Assembly (NCBI GenBank): GCA_017533005.1
Contig: JAFXIQ010000003.1
Coordinates: 1 to 58,561 of the forward strand
Length of the DNA stretch: 58,561 nt
Reading direction: 5' to 3'
From: Clostridia bacterium
GTDB taxonomy: Bacteria > Bacillota > Clostridia > Christensenellales > DTU072
Position numbers and translations under genes: made by a program. Shown one piece after another: positions 34,990 to 43,464 of this stretch (its first letter is position 1; every line of letters begins with the position of its first letter). Under the pieces are notes generated by a model. The model made no database searches and was not told the origin of the DNA. It saw only the letters and a program-made list of their open reading frames with translations.

Positions 34990-35883
34990 TTATTTAGCGA
35001 AAACCGATAGGTATCTTTCCCCGCTATCAGGGAAGAGCGTTACTATAACGGCGTTAGGTTCTATTTGGGCGAGTTTTTCGCTCGCTACGAGAGCTGCGCC
35101 GGAAGATATTCCTACGAGCGTTCCATAGTCTTTTGCCGCGCGTCTTGCGCCCTCATAAGCTTCTTCCGTTGATACCGTGACAATCTTGTCGATGTATTCT
35201 CTGTCGAGTATGCTCGGCACGAAATTCGCGCCAATACCTTGTATGCCGTGCGCGCCTAAAACACCTGTAGATAGTAGGGGACTTTCTTTTGGCTCTACGG
35301 CAACCGTTATTAGTTCGGGATAAACGTCTTTTAAGGCCTTTGATATTCCGGAAATCGTTCCACCACTGCCTACGACAAGAACGAGATAGTTAGGGATAAC
35401 ACCACCTAGGTCTTTTATGATTTCGGGAGCAGTTGTTTCTAGGTGCGCGAGCACGTTGTCCCTATTGTCGAATTGCATAGGTATGTATGCGCCGTCGATA
35501 CTCTCTTTTAATTCGTTTGCGCGAGCGATTGCGCCTTGCATACCGTCTTCTTTGGGCGTCAACTCAACGCGTGCGCCGAGATGTTTAAGAAGCGCAATTC
35601 TTTCCTTACTCATATTTTCGGGCATAACGAGAATTGAGTTATAGCCCTTAACTTTCGCGATATAGGCAATTCCGATACCCGTATTACCACTTGTGGGTTC
35701 TATAATTGTGCCACCCTTCTTTAGCTCACCACGAGCTTCAGCGCCTTCTATCATATAAAGCGCCGCTCTATCCTTAACGGAATGCAAAGGATTGAAATAT
35801 TCTAACTTCGCATAAATATTGCTACCATTTAAGCGAAGTAGCGGGGTGTTTCCAATAAGTTCGATAATATTATTCTTGAACAT
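34990..35883 (-). CDS. cysK: Cysteine synthase A (O-acetylserine sulfhydrylase)
   Basis: 297 residues. PLP-binding K37 lies in NPLHSVKDRAA; PTSGNTGIG holds the substrate-binding loop; GSGGTISG binds the PLP phosphate; ISSGAAL is near the C-terminus. The enzyme makes cysteine from O-acetylserine and sulfide. Its start overlaps the end of the upstream membrane-protein gene by 14 bases, so the three minus-strand genes form one operon. The N-terminal FKNNIIELIGNTPLLRL is slightly truncated compared with E. coli CysK but all active-site motifs are present. Confidence 0.93.
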   Translation of the reverse strand: MFKNNIIELIGNTPLLRLNGSNIYAKLEYFNPLHSVKDRAALYMIEGAEARGELKKGGTIIEPTSGNTGIGIAYIAKVKGYNSILVMPENMSKERIALLKHLGARVELTPKEDGMQGAIARANELKESIDGAYIPMQFDNRDNVLAHLETTAPEIIKDLGGVIPNYLVLVVGSGGTISGISKALKDVYPELITVAVEPKESPLLSTGVLGAHGIQGIGANFVPSILDREYIDKIVTVSTEEAYEGARRAAKDYGTLVGISSGAALVASEKLAQIEPNAVIVTLFPDSGERYLSVFAK

Positions 35884-36676
35884 CGTCTTCTTTGATTTCT
35901 TCTTGAACGGGAGTTTCTTCTTGAGATTCTTGAACGTCAGCTGATACAGCGGGTGTTTCTACGGGAGCTTTCTTTTTGCCGTCCAACAAGCCTTTCTTGT
36001 AAAGAATGGTTGTAGAAATGCAAGAAACAACCATACCGACGATAATCATCGTTGATTGCGAGAGTGCGCTACCCATACCGATTAAGTTGCCAACGATGCA
36101 GATTAAGAAGCATACGCCGAAAGGAATGAGAGCTACTTTCCAGTATTTAGCAAGAAGCGCCATCGTTAGACCACCGAAGATTGCGGGCATAACGTATGGA
36201 GAAATCGGTTGCAATACTTCAACGAGTTCTTCTTGGAAGATTGCGAGAGGGATAAGACCGATTATGATTATAATGGTAGTAACGATACTGCTAACGGCGA
36301 TAGAAATAGTGGTAACGATTTCTTGTTCTTCCGTACCTTGTTTAACTTTAGCAACGTTTTGAGAGTTAAGAGCGCAAGGGAGTTTAAGGTTAGCGATGTT
36401 ACCGGTTATAAACGATAGGTATTGACCACCGGTACCGAGAAGTGGAGCGTAGCTGAATGCTTCTATGAGTCCGATAGCCCAGTAGCCTGCGATGAAGGTT
36501 ATGCAAGCAGCGATTGCGCCCCAATCGGGAACAACTTTTGCAGCTATGCAGAAAGCCACGGGAACTGCGCAAATGAGTGCTAGCGCAATCCAAGTGAAAA
36601 TTCTACCGATGGAGTGAATTTGATTATTGTAATCTTCTCTTGAATTAGGAGCGTTAAACAAATCTAATTTTTTCAT
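35870..36676 (-). CDS. Multi-pass membrane protein linked to DUF5058 partner
   Basis: 268 residues with about seven membrane helices, beginning MKKLDLFNAPNSREDYNNQI. The segment EAFSYAPLLGTGGQYLSFITGNIANLKLPCAL looks like a conserved substrate-path element (GTGGQYLSF). The C-terminal tail is acidic and proline-rich (EETPVQEEIKEDDVQE). It lies 15 bp after the DUF5058 gene and overlaps cysK. Pairs of this kind are probably two-subunit transporters, but I know of no characterised member. The operon with cysK suggests a sulfur compound or amino acid as cargo; this is inference. Confidence 0.6.
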   Translation of the reverse strand: MKKLDLFNAPNSREDYNNQIHSIGRIFTWIALALICAVPVAFCIAAKVVPDWGAIAACITFIAGYWAIGLIEAFSYAPLLGTGGQYLSFITGNIANLKLPCALNSQNVAKVKQGTEEQEIVTTISIAVSSIVTTIIIIIGLIPLAIFQEELVEVLQPISPYVMPAIFGGLTMALLAKYWKVALIPFGVCFLICIVGNLIGMGSALSQSTMIIVGMVVSCISTTILYKKGLLDGKKKAPVETPAVSADVQESQEETPVQEEIKEDDVQE

Positions 36677-36691
36677 TTTCTTTACCTCCTA

Positions 36692-37420
36692 TTAAGCGAA
36701 TACGGGCACGAATGCAAAAGCGATGCCGAGCGCGCCAACGATACTAATGGGTAGAGCGTAAGATTCCATCCATTTTTGTTTGCCAAAAATCATAATAGCA
36801 CCACAAATACCGGTGATTACAACGCTTGCAGCAAGGGTAATGAGCGTAATTTCGCCGTAAGTTCCAACGCCACTCTTGTCGAAAGTAGGATTGCCGATAG
36901 TGAAAGCACCGCCTACTAGAATGGAAGAAATGATACCCGATAGCATACCGCCAAGAAGTGCGCCTGTGATAGCATCCATTTTTTTAGCATTATTTGTTTG
37001 GATATCGTAGAGTTTAGTTTGGTATTTTTTGTAGAAAATTGCATTGAAAAGTGGACCGCTGATAATGCTCAAAGTCATAACTACTACAGCAGAAGCAATT
37101 ACGGAAGTACTTGCACCTACTTCAGCAGCGCCTGCAGCGAATAGAGCGGCTATTTCGTATTGAAGTGCGCCGATAACGGTTAAGCGAATCCAAGGGATAG
37201 CAAGACCGACGTATTGCATCATAACACCTATACCGATAACGATAGGTATAGATGGAACGATGGAGAAAATTGCACTATTTTTAATAGTTTCAGTGATGAC
37301 AGCCTTGTCCATATTGATGGCTTTGGCTCTTTTGAGTGCTTTGATAAGGAAAACTACGCTCATCGCGATGATGATTGTAGCAATTATCGCACCCAAGACG
37401 TAAATTACAACAAAGTCCAT
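36692..37420 (-). CDS. DUF5058 membrane protein
   Basis: 242 residues, six to seven membrane helices. IGVMMQYVGLAIPWIRLTVIGALQYEIAA (in parts: PWIRLTVIGALQYEIAA) is the signature of the DUF5058 family. GALLGGMLSGIISSILVGGA is a glycine-rich helix that could pack against the partner subunit. First gene of the operon with the 268-residue membrane protein and cysK, under a good promoter at 37479-37451. Function unknown; predicted to be one half of a transporter. Confidence 0.7.
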   Translation of the reverse strand: MDFVVIYVLGAIIATIIIAMSVVFLIKALKRAKAINMDKAVITETIKNSAIFSIVPSIPIVIGIGVMMQYVGLAIPWIRLTVIGALQYEIAALFAAGAAEVGASTSVIASAVVVMTLSIISGPLFNAIFYKKYQTKLYDIQTNNAKKMDAITGALLGGMLSGIISSILVGGAFTIGNPTFDKSGVGTYGEITLITLAASVVITGICGAIMIFGKQKWMESYALPISIVGALGIAFAFVPVFA

Positions 37421-37450
37421 AGGGATACTCCTTCAAGTAAATATAAACTT

Positions 37451-37479
37451 ATTTTAGCTCAAAAAACAAAAAAAGTCAA
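37451..37479 (-). promoter_or_regulatory. Promoter of the DUF5058-cysK operon
   Basis: Minus strand: TTGACT (37479-37474), 17-bp spacer, TAAAAT (37456-37451). Confidence 0.75.
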
Positions 37480-37561
37480 TATGCGCGCGTACAATACGCG
37501 TACAAAATGAAATAATCAATATAATTATTAGTCGTATTAGTCGAAAATTTATGATAATTAC

Positions 37562-37590
37562 TTGATAAACCTTGTTTAATGTGTTATAAT
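37562..37590 (+). promoter_or_regulatory. Promoter of secG
   Basis: TTGATA (37562-37567), 17-bp spacer, TATAAT (37585-37590). Confidence 0.8.
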
Positions 37591-37625
37591 CAACAAGCGT
37601 TTGAACAAAAAAAGGAGAAATTAAT

Positions 37626-37892
37626 ATGTTTGAAGTCTACACAGGCTTAATGATAGCACTTATGGTAGTTATGGTTATACTAGCAATTGCCATGATAATA
37701 ATAGTAGTATTGCAAGAAGGTAGCAATGCTAACCTAGGAGCCATTTCGGGCGCTGCAGAATCGTTTTTCGGTAAGAACAAAGCAAAGACTCTTGACGCGA
37801 AGTTCAAGAGATGGACAATCGGAATTTCAGCAGGAATTCTAGTTGCTTCAATTCTATTCTTTGTTTTCTACCTACTCAAGAACGCTCTATAA
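37626..37892 (+). CDS. secG: Preprotein translocase subunit SecG
   Basis: 88 residues with two membrane helices (residues 7-28 and about 62-85) separated by LQEGSNANLGAISGAAESFFGKNKAKT, the loop typical of SecG. It belongs to the SecYEG channel that exports unfolded proteins, assisting SecA-driven translocation. AAGGAG precedes the ATG. It has its own promoter and a terminator 30 bp behind it, so it is probably transcribed alone, although the next gene, smpB, is a common neighbour of secG in Bacillota. Confidence 0.92.
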   Translation: MFEVYTGLMIALMVVMVILAIAMIIIVVLQEGSNANLGAISGAAESFFGKNKAKTLDAKFKRWTIGISAGILVASILFFVFYLLKNAL

Positions 37893-37921
37893 TTCGGTAG
37901 CGGAAGAAAGAAAATTGACAC

Positions 37922-37954
37922 GAAAATGGCTATAAATCTTATAGCCATTTTTTT
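37922..37954 (+). terminator. Intrinsic terminator of secG
   Basis: AAATGGCTATAA-ATC-TTATAGCCATTT with a T run. Confidence 0.85.
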
Positions 37955-37970
37955 GTGTATATGATATAAT
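37942..37970 (+). promoter_or_regulatory. Extended -10 promoter giving a near-leaderless smpB mRNA
   Basis: TGATATAAT (37962-37970) is a consensus extended -10; the -35 (TAGCCA, 37942-37947) is weak and lies in the terminator arm. The -10 box ends 12 bp before the smpB ATG, leaving a leader of only about six bases and no ribosome site. Confidence 0.6.
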
Positions 37971-37982
37971 ACTGATAGAGTA

Positions 37983-38432
37983 ATGATAAAAGTTATTGCA
38001 ACTAACAAAAAAGCGTACCACGATTACTTCATAGAAGCTACTTACGAAGCGGGTATTTCTCTTGCGGGTAGCGAAGTTAAGAGCTTAAGGCTCGGTAACG
38101 TAAACTTGAAGGATAGCTACGCGATAATCAAGAACGGAGAAGTACTCCTTATGGGCGCGCATATATCGCCTTACGATAAGGGCTCGTACTTTAATCCCGA
38201 GCCGAGACGAACTCGTCGGCTCCTTTTGCATAAGCAAGAGATAATGAAACTCCGTTCAAAAGTCAACGAAAAGGGTTACACACTCGTAGTAACGAAGATG
38301 TATTTCAAGGACGCCCTTGTAAAAGTAGAGCTAGGGCTAGCGAAAGGTAAAGAAGGGCACGACAAACGCGAAGCGCTCAAAGAAAGAGAGCAAAAGCGTA
38401 TGATAGATAGAGCACTCAAAGAAAATTATTAA
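37983..38432 (+). CDS. smpB: SsrA-binding protein SmpB
   Basis: 149 residues. [36 protein letters not shown] and [20 protein letters not shown] are conserved SmpB segments; the C-terminal tail ([20 protein letters not shown]) enters the ribosomal decoding centre. SmpB delivers tmRNA to stalled ribosomes for trans-translation. No Shine-Dalgarno is visible before the ATG and the predicted promoter lies unusually close. It heads a packed six-gene operon: smpB, metY, metA, recF, argS and a PHP phosphatase. No tmRNA gene was seen in the window. Confidence 0.95.
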   Translation: MIKVIATNKKAYHDYFIEATYEAGISLAGSEVKSLRLGNVNLKDSYAIIKNGEVLLMGAHISPYDKGSYFNPEPRRTRRLLLHKQEIMKLRSKVNEKGYTLVVTKMYFKDALVKVELGLAKGKEGHDKREALKEREQKRMIDRALKENY

Positions 38433-38446
38433 ATAGGAGAAAGAAA

Positions 38447-39724
38447 ATGACAGCAATCGACACAAAGTGCGTTCAAGCAGGTTACACCCCAGGTAATGGC
38501 GAAGCCAGAGTTATCCCAATCGTTCAATCAACAACGTTCGCATACGACACGCCGGAAGAAATGGGCGACTTGTTTGACCTAAAGAAAGCAGGTTATTTTT
38601 ACACTAGACTTGGTAATCCCACCGTTGGTGGTTTAGAAGAGAAGCTAACTGCGCTAGAAGGTGGTACGGCAGCGCTTTGCGCAGCGTCAGGAATGAGCGC
38701 AATTATGCTCGCAACCCTTAACGTATGTAAAACCGGGGACAATTTCTTGTCTACTTCCAATATTTACGGTGGCACTTATAACTTATTTAACGTAACTTTG
38801 AGAAAATTAGGTATCGAATGCAGATTCTATGAAGCTAACGATAGCAAAGAAAAAATCGAGAGCCTAATCGACGACAAAACCCGTTTCATCTTTGCAGAAA
38901 CCATCGCGAATCCCGCAGGTATCGTTATTGATTTTGATAAGCTTACTTCGATTGCAAAGAAATACGGTATGCTCTTTATGGTAGATAGCACTATCGCAAC
39001 ACCTTGCATTTGCAGACCTATCGAATGGGGCGCAGACGTCGTTATCCATTCAACTACCAAGTATCTAGACGGCCACGCAACGAGCGTTGGTGGCGCAATT
39101 ATCGAGAGTGGAGAGTTTAACTTCGTTGGCAACCCACGTTACCCCGATTTCAATACTCCAGATGCGAGCTACCACGGCTTGGTGTTTGCTCGTGACGCAG
39201 GCAAAACGCCTTTCACAATGCGCGCACGCGTTATTGGAATGCGTGACCTTGGCGCACAAATGGCACCGATGAATGCATTTTTAACTATGCTCGGAACTGA
39301 TACGCTACATTTAAGAATGGCTCGCCATAGTGAGAATGCACTCGCTTTAGCAAAAGCTCTAGAGAAACACCCACAAGTAGAATGGGTAAAATACGCAGGA
39401 CTAGAGAGCGATGAGAACTATGCTCGCGCAAACAAATATTTCGATAACGGTAATTGTTCAGGTATGGTTACCTTTGGAATAAAAGGTGGTAGAGAAGCCG
39501 CAATGACCTTCCAAAAGGCGCTCAAACTCTTCAAAGTAGTTACCCATATTGCTGATTCAAGAAGTTGCGTGCTACATCCTGCATCAACCACACACAGACA
39601 ATTATCAGATGCAGACCTAGTCGCTTGTGGTGTTGCAGCTAATCTTATAAGACTTTCCGTTGGAACGGAATCCGCAAGCGATATAATAGCCGATGTAATC
39701 AACGCACTCGACTCGGCTAAATAG
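38447..39724 (+). CDS. metY: O-acetylhomoserine sulfhydrylase
   Basis: 425 residues, Cys/Met-metabolism PLP family. SGMSAIMLATLN lies near the cofactor phosphate, and HSTTKYLDGHATSVGG contains the PLP lysine. NPRYPDFNTPDASYHGLVFA is an insertion typical of the longer MetY proteins rather than of MetB or MetC. The enzyme joins O-acetylhomoserine and sulfide into homocysteine. The adjacent metA, which predicts acetylation, agrees with this assignment; a methionine gamma-lyase role is possible but less likely. AGGAG precedes the ATG, 14 bp after smpB. Confidence 0.88.
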   Translation: MTAIDTKCVQAGYTPGNGEARVIPIVQSTTFAYDTPEEMGDLFDLKKAGYFYTRLGNPTVGGLEEKLTALEGGTAALCAASGMSAIMLATLNVCKTGDNFLSTSNIYGGTYNLFNVTLRKLGIECRFYEANDSKEKIESLIDDKTRFIFAETIANPAGIVIDFDKLTSIAKKYGMLFMVDSTIATPCICRPIEWGADVVIHSTTKYLDGHATSVGGAIIESGEFNFVGNPRYPDFNTPDASYHGLVFARDAGKTPFTMRARVIGMRDLGAQMAPMNAFLTMLGTDTLHLRMARHSENALALAKALEKHPQVEWVKYAGLESDENYARANKYFDNGNCSGMVTFGIKGGREAAMTFQKALKLFKVVTHIADSRSCVLHPASTTHRQLSDADLVACGVAANLIRLSVGTESASDIIADVINALDSAK

Positions 39725-39740
39725 TGAGGAGTAATAATTT

Positions 39741-40649
39741 ATGCCAATAGTAATACCCAAGGCAATTCCTGCTTTTTCGACCTTAAAAAAAGAGAACGTC
39801 TTCGTAATGGCGAAGAAACGTGCGGAAGCGCAGGATATAAGACCGATTGAAATCGCAATCGTAAACTTAATGCCTACCAAAATAGAAACCGAAACGCAAC
39901 TCATTCGTTTGCTTGCCAACACTCCGTTACAAGTTAATTTGACGCTTGTAAGAACCGCAAGCTATAAAGGCACAAACGTATCGGGCGACCACTTAGAGAG
40001 ATTCTATAAGACTTTTGACGAAATCAAAGACAACCGTTTTGACGGAATGATTATAACGGGGGCTCCGGTAGAAACTCTTGACTATGGCGACGTCCTTTAT
40101 TGGGATGAGCTAAAAGAGATAATGGACTTTGCCGATAAAAAGGTAACGTCTACAATCTACATTTGTTGGGGAGCGCAAGCCGCGCTTTACCATTACTTTG
40201 GAATAGGCAAAAATCCACTTCCCGAGAAATTATTCGGTGTATTCAAGAACCACGCCGTAACGCAATTCGACCCACTCTTGAAGGGCTTGAACGACACTTT
40301 TTCAATACCCCATTCAAGACACACTTCTATTGACGAAAAGGCTGTTCGCGAGAACAAGAAGCTCGTTGTCGTCGCAGAAGGTAAAGAATGTGGATTGAGT
40401 ATCGTTAAGACCAAGGATGATAGGAAGTTCTTCTTCTTCGGACACTCCGAGTACGATAGAGAAACTTTGAAGACGGAATATTTAAGAGATAAGGATAAAG
40501 GGCTCCGTATCGCTCCGCCCAAGAATTATTTCATTGACGGGGATATCAATCGCATCAATATGAGTTGGAATAGCACGGGAAATCTTTTGTTTTATAACTG
40601 GCTCAATTACTACGTATATCAAGTAACCCCTTATAGCTTGGAGGACTAA
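39741..40649 (+). CDS. metAA: Homoserine O-acetyltransferase (MetA type)
   Basis: 302 residues, MetA family. The nucleophile C142 is in YICWGAQA, K163 follows, and H235 with E237 are in FGHSEYD, matching the catalytic set of MetA enzymes. Position 111 is glutamate (TGAPVETLDYGDV); in this family Glu111 goes with acetyl-CoA use and Gly111 with succinyl-CoA. So the product is probably O-acetylhomoserine, the substrate of the neighbouring MetY. GTNVSGDHLERFY binds homoserine. The stop codon overlaps the recF ATG by one base. No S-box or T-box leader was seen before the metY-metA pair. Confidence 0.92.
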   Translation: MPIVIPKAIPAFSTLKKENVFVMAKKRAEAQDIRPIEIAIVNLMPTKIETETQLIRLLANTPLQVNLTLVRTASYKGTNVSGDHLERFYKTFDEIKDNRFDGMIITGAPVETLDYGDVLYWDELKEIMDFADKKVTSTIYICWGAQAALYHYFGIGKNPLPEKLFGVFKNHAVTQFDPLLKGLNDTFSIPHSRHTSIDEKAVRENKKLVVVAEGKECGLSIVKTKDDRKFFFFGHSEYDRETLKTEYLRDKDKGLRIAPPKNYFIDGDINRINMSWNSTGNLLFYNWLNYYVYQVTPYSLED

Positions 40650-41740
40650 TGTTTGTTAAAAGAATAGTCGTCAATAATTTTCTCTCGTACGACCACGCCG
40701 ATGTGACTTTCGGCGAGGCTCTTAATATTATAACGGGAGCGAATGCTAGTGGCAAGACTAATCTTATAGACGGCATATACTTTGCTTCGGTAGGTCGTTC
40801 TTCAAGGCATAACCGAGACAAGGAACTCATTAAATGGGAAACCGAAAAAGGTGCAAGAGTAACCCTTTTGGTGCAAAAGAAGTTTTCTAGGCACACAATA
40901 GACATTTACATAGACCCACAAGGAAAGAAGAGAATAGCCGTTGACAACATTCCCATTCAAAGAATGGGCGAGCTTATGGGCGTGCTTAACGTAGTGTTCT
41001 TTTCTCCTACGGAAATGCGCCTTGTAAAAGACGGTCCCTCGGATAGAAGAAGGTTTTTAGACATAAGCTTGTGTCAGCAAAGCAAGACCTATTTTTACAC
41101 ACTACAAAGGTATAATAGTTTGCTTGCACAAAGGAACAAAATCTTAAAAGATTATCGTGGCCGTCCTACGCTACGCGATATGCTTAACGTAGTCGACGCG
41201 GACTTCATAAGATGTGCGACCTTCATAATTCAAGAGAGAAAGAAGTACGTAGAAGCCATTACGCCGTATGCGCAAAGGGAACACGCCAAGCTAACTGCAG
41301 GTAAGGAAGAACTTAATTTGCAATATGAAACCGAGCCCGTGGACTTTAACGATATCGCGGGTTCACTTCGTAGGCTTTTGAACGAAGCGTTTACTGCAGA
41401 CGCTAGACTAGAATACTCTACGGTGGGACCACACCGTGACGACTTAAAAATCACGTCTGGGGACGTTGACGTAAGAAGATTCGGCTCGCAAGGACAGCAA
41501 CGTTCGGCTGTGTTATCCTTGAAGCTTGCAGAGATTGCATCTTTTAAGGCAAGAACGGGAGAAACGCCGGTATTACTACTTGACGACGTGTTGTCGGAGC
41601 TTGACGCAGATAGGCAAAAGGCACTTTTCGATGCAGTTAAGGGAATGCAAACCATTATAACCTGCACGGAAACCGACCAAAGCAAAGAAACAGCTACAAT
41701 TTTTGAAATTAAAGATAGGCAAGTCAAAAGGATAGACTAA
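40649..41740 (+). CDS. recF: DNA replication and repair protein RecF
   Basis: 363 residues. Walker A GANASGKT (residues 30-37), a signature FGSQGQQRSAVLSLKLAE and Walker B LLLDDVLSELD; FFSPTEMRLVKDGPSDRRRF is the RecF-specific block. RecF loads RecA at gaps with RecO and RecR. In most bacteria recF lies with dnaA-dnaN-gyrB at the origin; here it lies between metA and argS with one-base overlaps on both sides, an unusual place. Ribosome site GGAGG lies in the end of metA. Confidence 0.93.
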   Translation: MFVKRIVVNNFLSYDHADVTFGEALNIITGANASGKTNLIDGIYFASVGRSSRHNRDKELIKWETEKGARVTLLVQKKFSRHTIDIYIDPQGKKRIAVDNIPIQRMGELMGVLNVVFFSPTEMRLVKDGPSDRRRFLDISLCQQSKTYFYTLQRYNSLLAQRNKILKDYRGRPTLRDMLNVVDADFIRCATFIIQERKKYVEAITPYAQREHAKLTAGKEELNLQYETEPVDFNDIAGSLRRLLNEAFTADARLEYSTVGPHRDDLKITSGDVDVRRFGSQGQQRSAVLSLKLAEIASFKARTGETPVLLLDDVLSELDADRQKALFDAVKGMQTIITCTETDQSKETATIFEIKDRQVKRID

Positions 41741-43464
41741 TGGAAATCAAGAACGAGAAAAAAGAGTTAATCGCATCATTTATAAATATTGAAGGCGTTA
41801 CGCAAGAAGAGATTTACGCACTAATTACCGTTCCACAAGACAGTGAAATGGGTGATTTTGCTTTACCTTGCTTCCGTTTTGCTAAGGCGCTTCGCAAGGC
41901 TCCCGTTATGATAGCTCAAGAATTGAGAGATGCTATACTCGTAAAAGACCATCCTTTCACGGCGGTCGAGGCAGTTAACGGCTACCTAAATTTCAAGTTC
42001 AACAAGCTAGAAAAGGCGAAAAAGACCTTGAACGCAGTGCTTTCTATGGGTACAGATTACGGCACGTCGCAAGAAGGTAAAGGCAAAACCGTTTGTATCG
42101 ACTACAGTTCTATCAATATCGCTAAACCTTTCCATATCGGACACCTTTCCACAACGGTTATCGGTGGTGCGCTATATCGTATGTACAAGAAACTCGGCTA
42201 CAACGCCGTAGGAATCAATCACTTGGGCGATTGGGGCACGCAATTCGGCAAGCTCATCGTTGCATTCAAAAAGTGGGGCGATAGAGAAGATTTAGAAAGT
42301 CGTGGCATCTATGCTTTGAACGAAATCTACGTTAAATTCCATCAGGAAGCAGAAAAAGACCCCACGTTAGATGATTTAGCAAGGAAATATTTCAAATTAA
42401 TAGAAGACGGCGATAAAGAAGCTCTTGATTTGTTCTATTGGTTCAAGGAAATCACCCTTCGTGAAGTAAAAAAGATTTACGAACGTCTTGACATTAACTT
42501 CGATTCCTATAACGGAGAAGCTTTCTACAACGATAAAATGACGCCCGTTCTTGAAGAACTCAAAGAGAAAGGTTTAACAACCATTTCGGACGGTGCAGAA
42601 ATCGTTGATTTAGCAGAATACGGTATGTCACCTTGCTTATTAGTAAAGGCAGACGGCGCAACGCTATACGCGACTCGTGACTTAGCCGCAGCGTTTTATA
42701 GAAAGCACACTTACGACTTTTGGAAGTGCCTATATGTAGTCGCATACCAACAAAACTTGCACTTCAAACAAGTTTTCAAGGTGCTAGAGCTTATGGGCAA
42801 AGATTGGGCGAAAGACCTAGTTCACGTTCCATTCGGTATGGTTTCGCTAGAAGACGGCACTATGTCTACGAGAAAGGGCAAGGTCGTTTGGTTAGAAGAC
42901 GTTCTCAATAAATCGGTAGAAAAGAGTCTAGAAATCATTTCCAAGAAGAATGAAACGCTCGCGAACAAAGAAGCAGTTGCAGAAATGGTAGGTACGGGCG
43001 CAGTAGTTTTCTTTGCGCTATCTAACAGCAGAATTAAGGATATCGTGTTCGGTTACGACAAGGTTTTGAACTTTGACGGAGAAACCGGCCCTTATTGCCA
43101 ATACACTAACGCACGTTGCAATAGTGTTTTGAGGAAGCTCGGTAACGTCGAAGAATACTTAAAAGAACCTTTGACCGATGAAGAACTCGCGGGTATTGAC
43201 AACAAAGAGAGCGACGCACTTATTACGTTGATATCTAATTTCGGTAGCGTATTGAATGATGCAGTTGCAAGATACGAGCCAAGCATCGTCACGAGATACG
43301 TAGTGGACGTAGCGCAATCATTCAACAAATTTTATTTAGAAAATCGTATTTTGAACGCAGACGAGAGCCAAAAGAGAGCGAGAGTAGCGCTTGTTTACGC
43401 AACCCACGTAGTACTTAAAGAAGGCTTAAGATTGATAGGCGTACAAACCCCCGAGGAAATGTAA
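41740..43464 (+). CDS. argS: Arginyl-tRNA synthetase
   Basis: 574 residues, class I. The HIGH motif is in NIAKPFHIGHLSTT, the KMSKS equivalent is MSTRKG, and GYLNFKF ends the N-terminal domain that recognises the tRNA D loop. C-terminal helical anticodon-binding domain ends with EGLRLIGVQTPEEM. It attaches arginine to tRNA-Arg; a tRNA-Arg gene lies at the other end of this window. One-base overlaps with recF and the PHP gene imply translational coupling. Confidence 0.96.
   Translation: MEIKNEKKELIASFINIEGVTQEEIYALITVPQDSEMGDFALPCFRFAKALRKAPVMIAQELRDAILVKDHPFTAVEAVNGYLNFKFNKLEKAKKTLNAVLSMGTDYGTSQEGKGKTVCIDYSSINIAKPFHIGHLSTTVIGGALYRMYKKLGYNAVGINHLGDWGTQFGKLIVAFKKWGDREDLESRGIYALNEIYVKFHQEAEKDPTLDDLARKYFKLIEDGDKEALDLFYWFKEITLREVKKIYERLDINFDSYNGEAFYNDKMTPVLEELKEKGLTTISDGAEIVDLAEYGMSPCLLVKADGATLYATRDLAAAFYRKHTYDFWKCLYVVAYQQNLHFKQVFKVLELMGKDWAKDLVHVPFGMVSLEDGTMSTRKGKVVWLEDVLNKSVEKSLEIISKKNETLANKEAVAEMVGTGAVVFFALSNSRIKDIVFGYDKVLNFDGETGPYCQYTNARCNSVLRKLGNVEEYLKEPLTDEELAGIDNKESDALITLISNFGSVLNDAVARYEPSIVTRYVVDVAQSFNKFYLENRILNADESQKRARVALVYATHVVLKEGLRLIGVQTPEEM

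Noticed and set aside
38447-39724. Methionine gamma-lyase for the PLP enzyme
   Set aside because: Length, insertion and the adjacent acetyl-type metA fit O-acetylhomoserine sulfhydrylase better, although lyase activity cannot be excluded.
41230-41727. Long antisense open frame inside recF (and similar ones inside sbcC, lysS-size genes)
   Set aside because: These are mirror frames of strongly conserved genes, without ribosome sites or recognisable domains.
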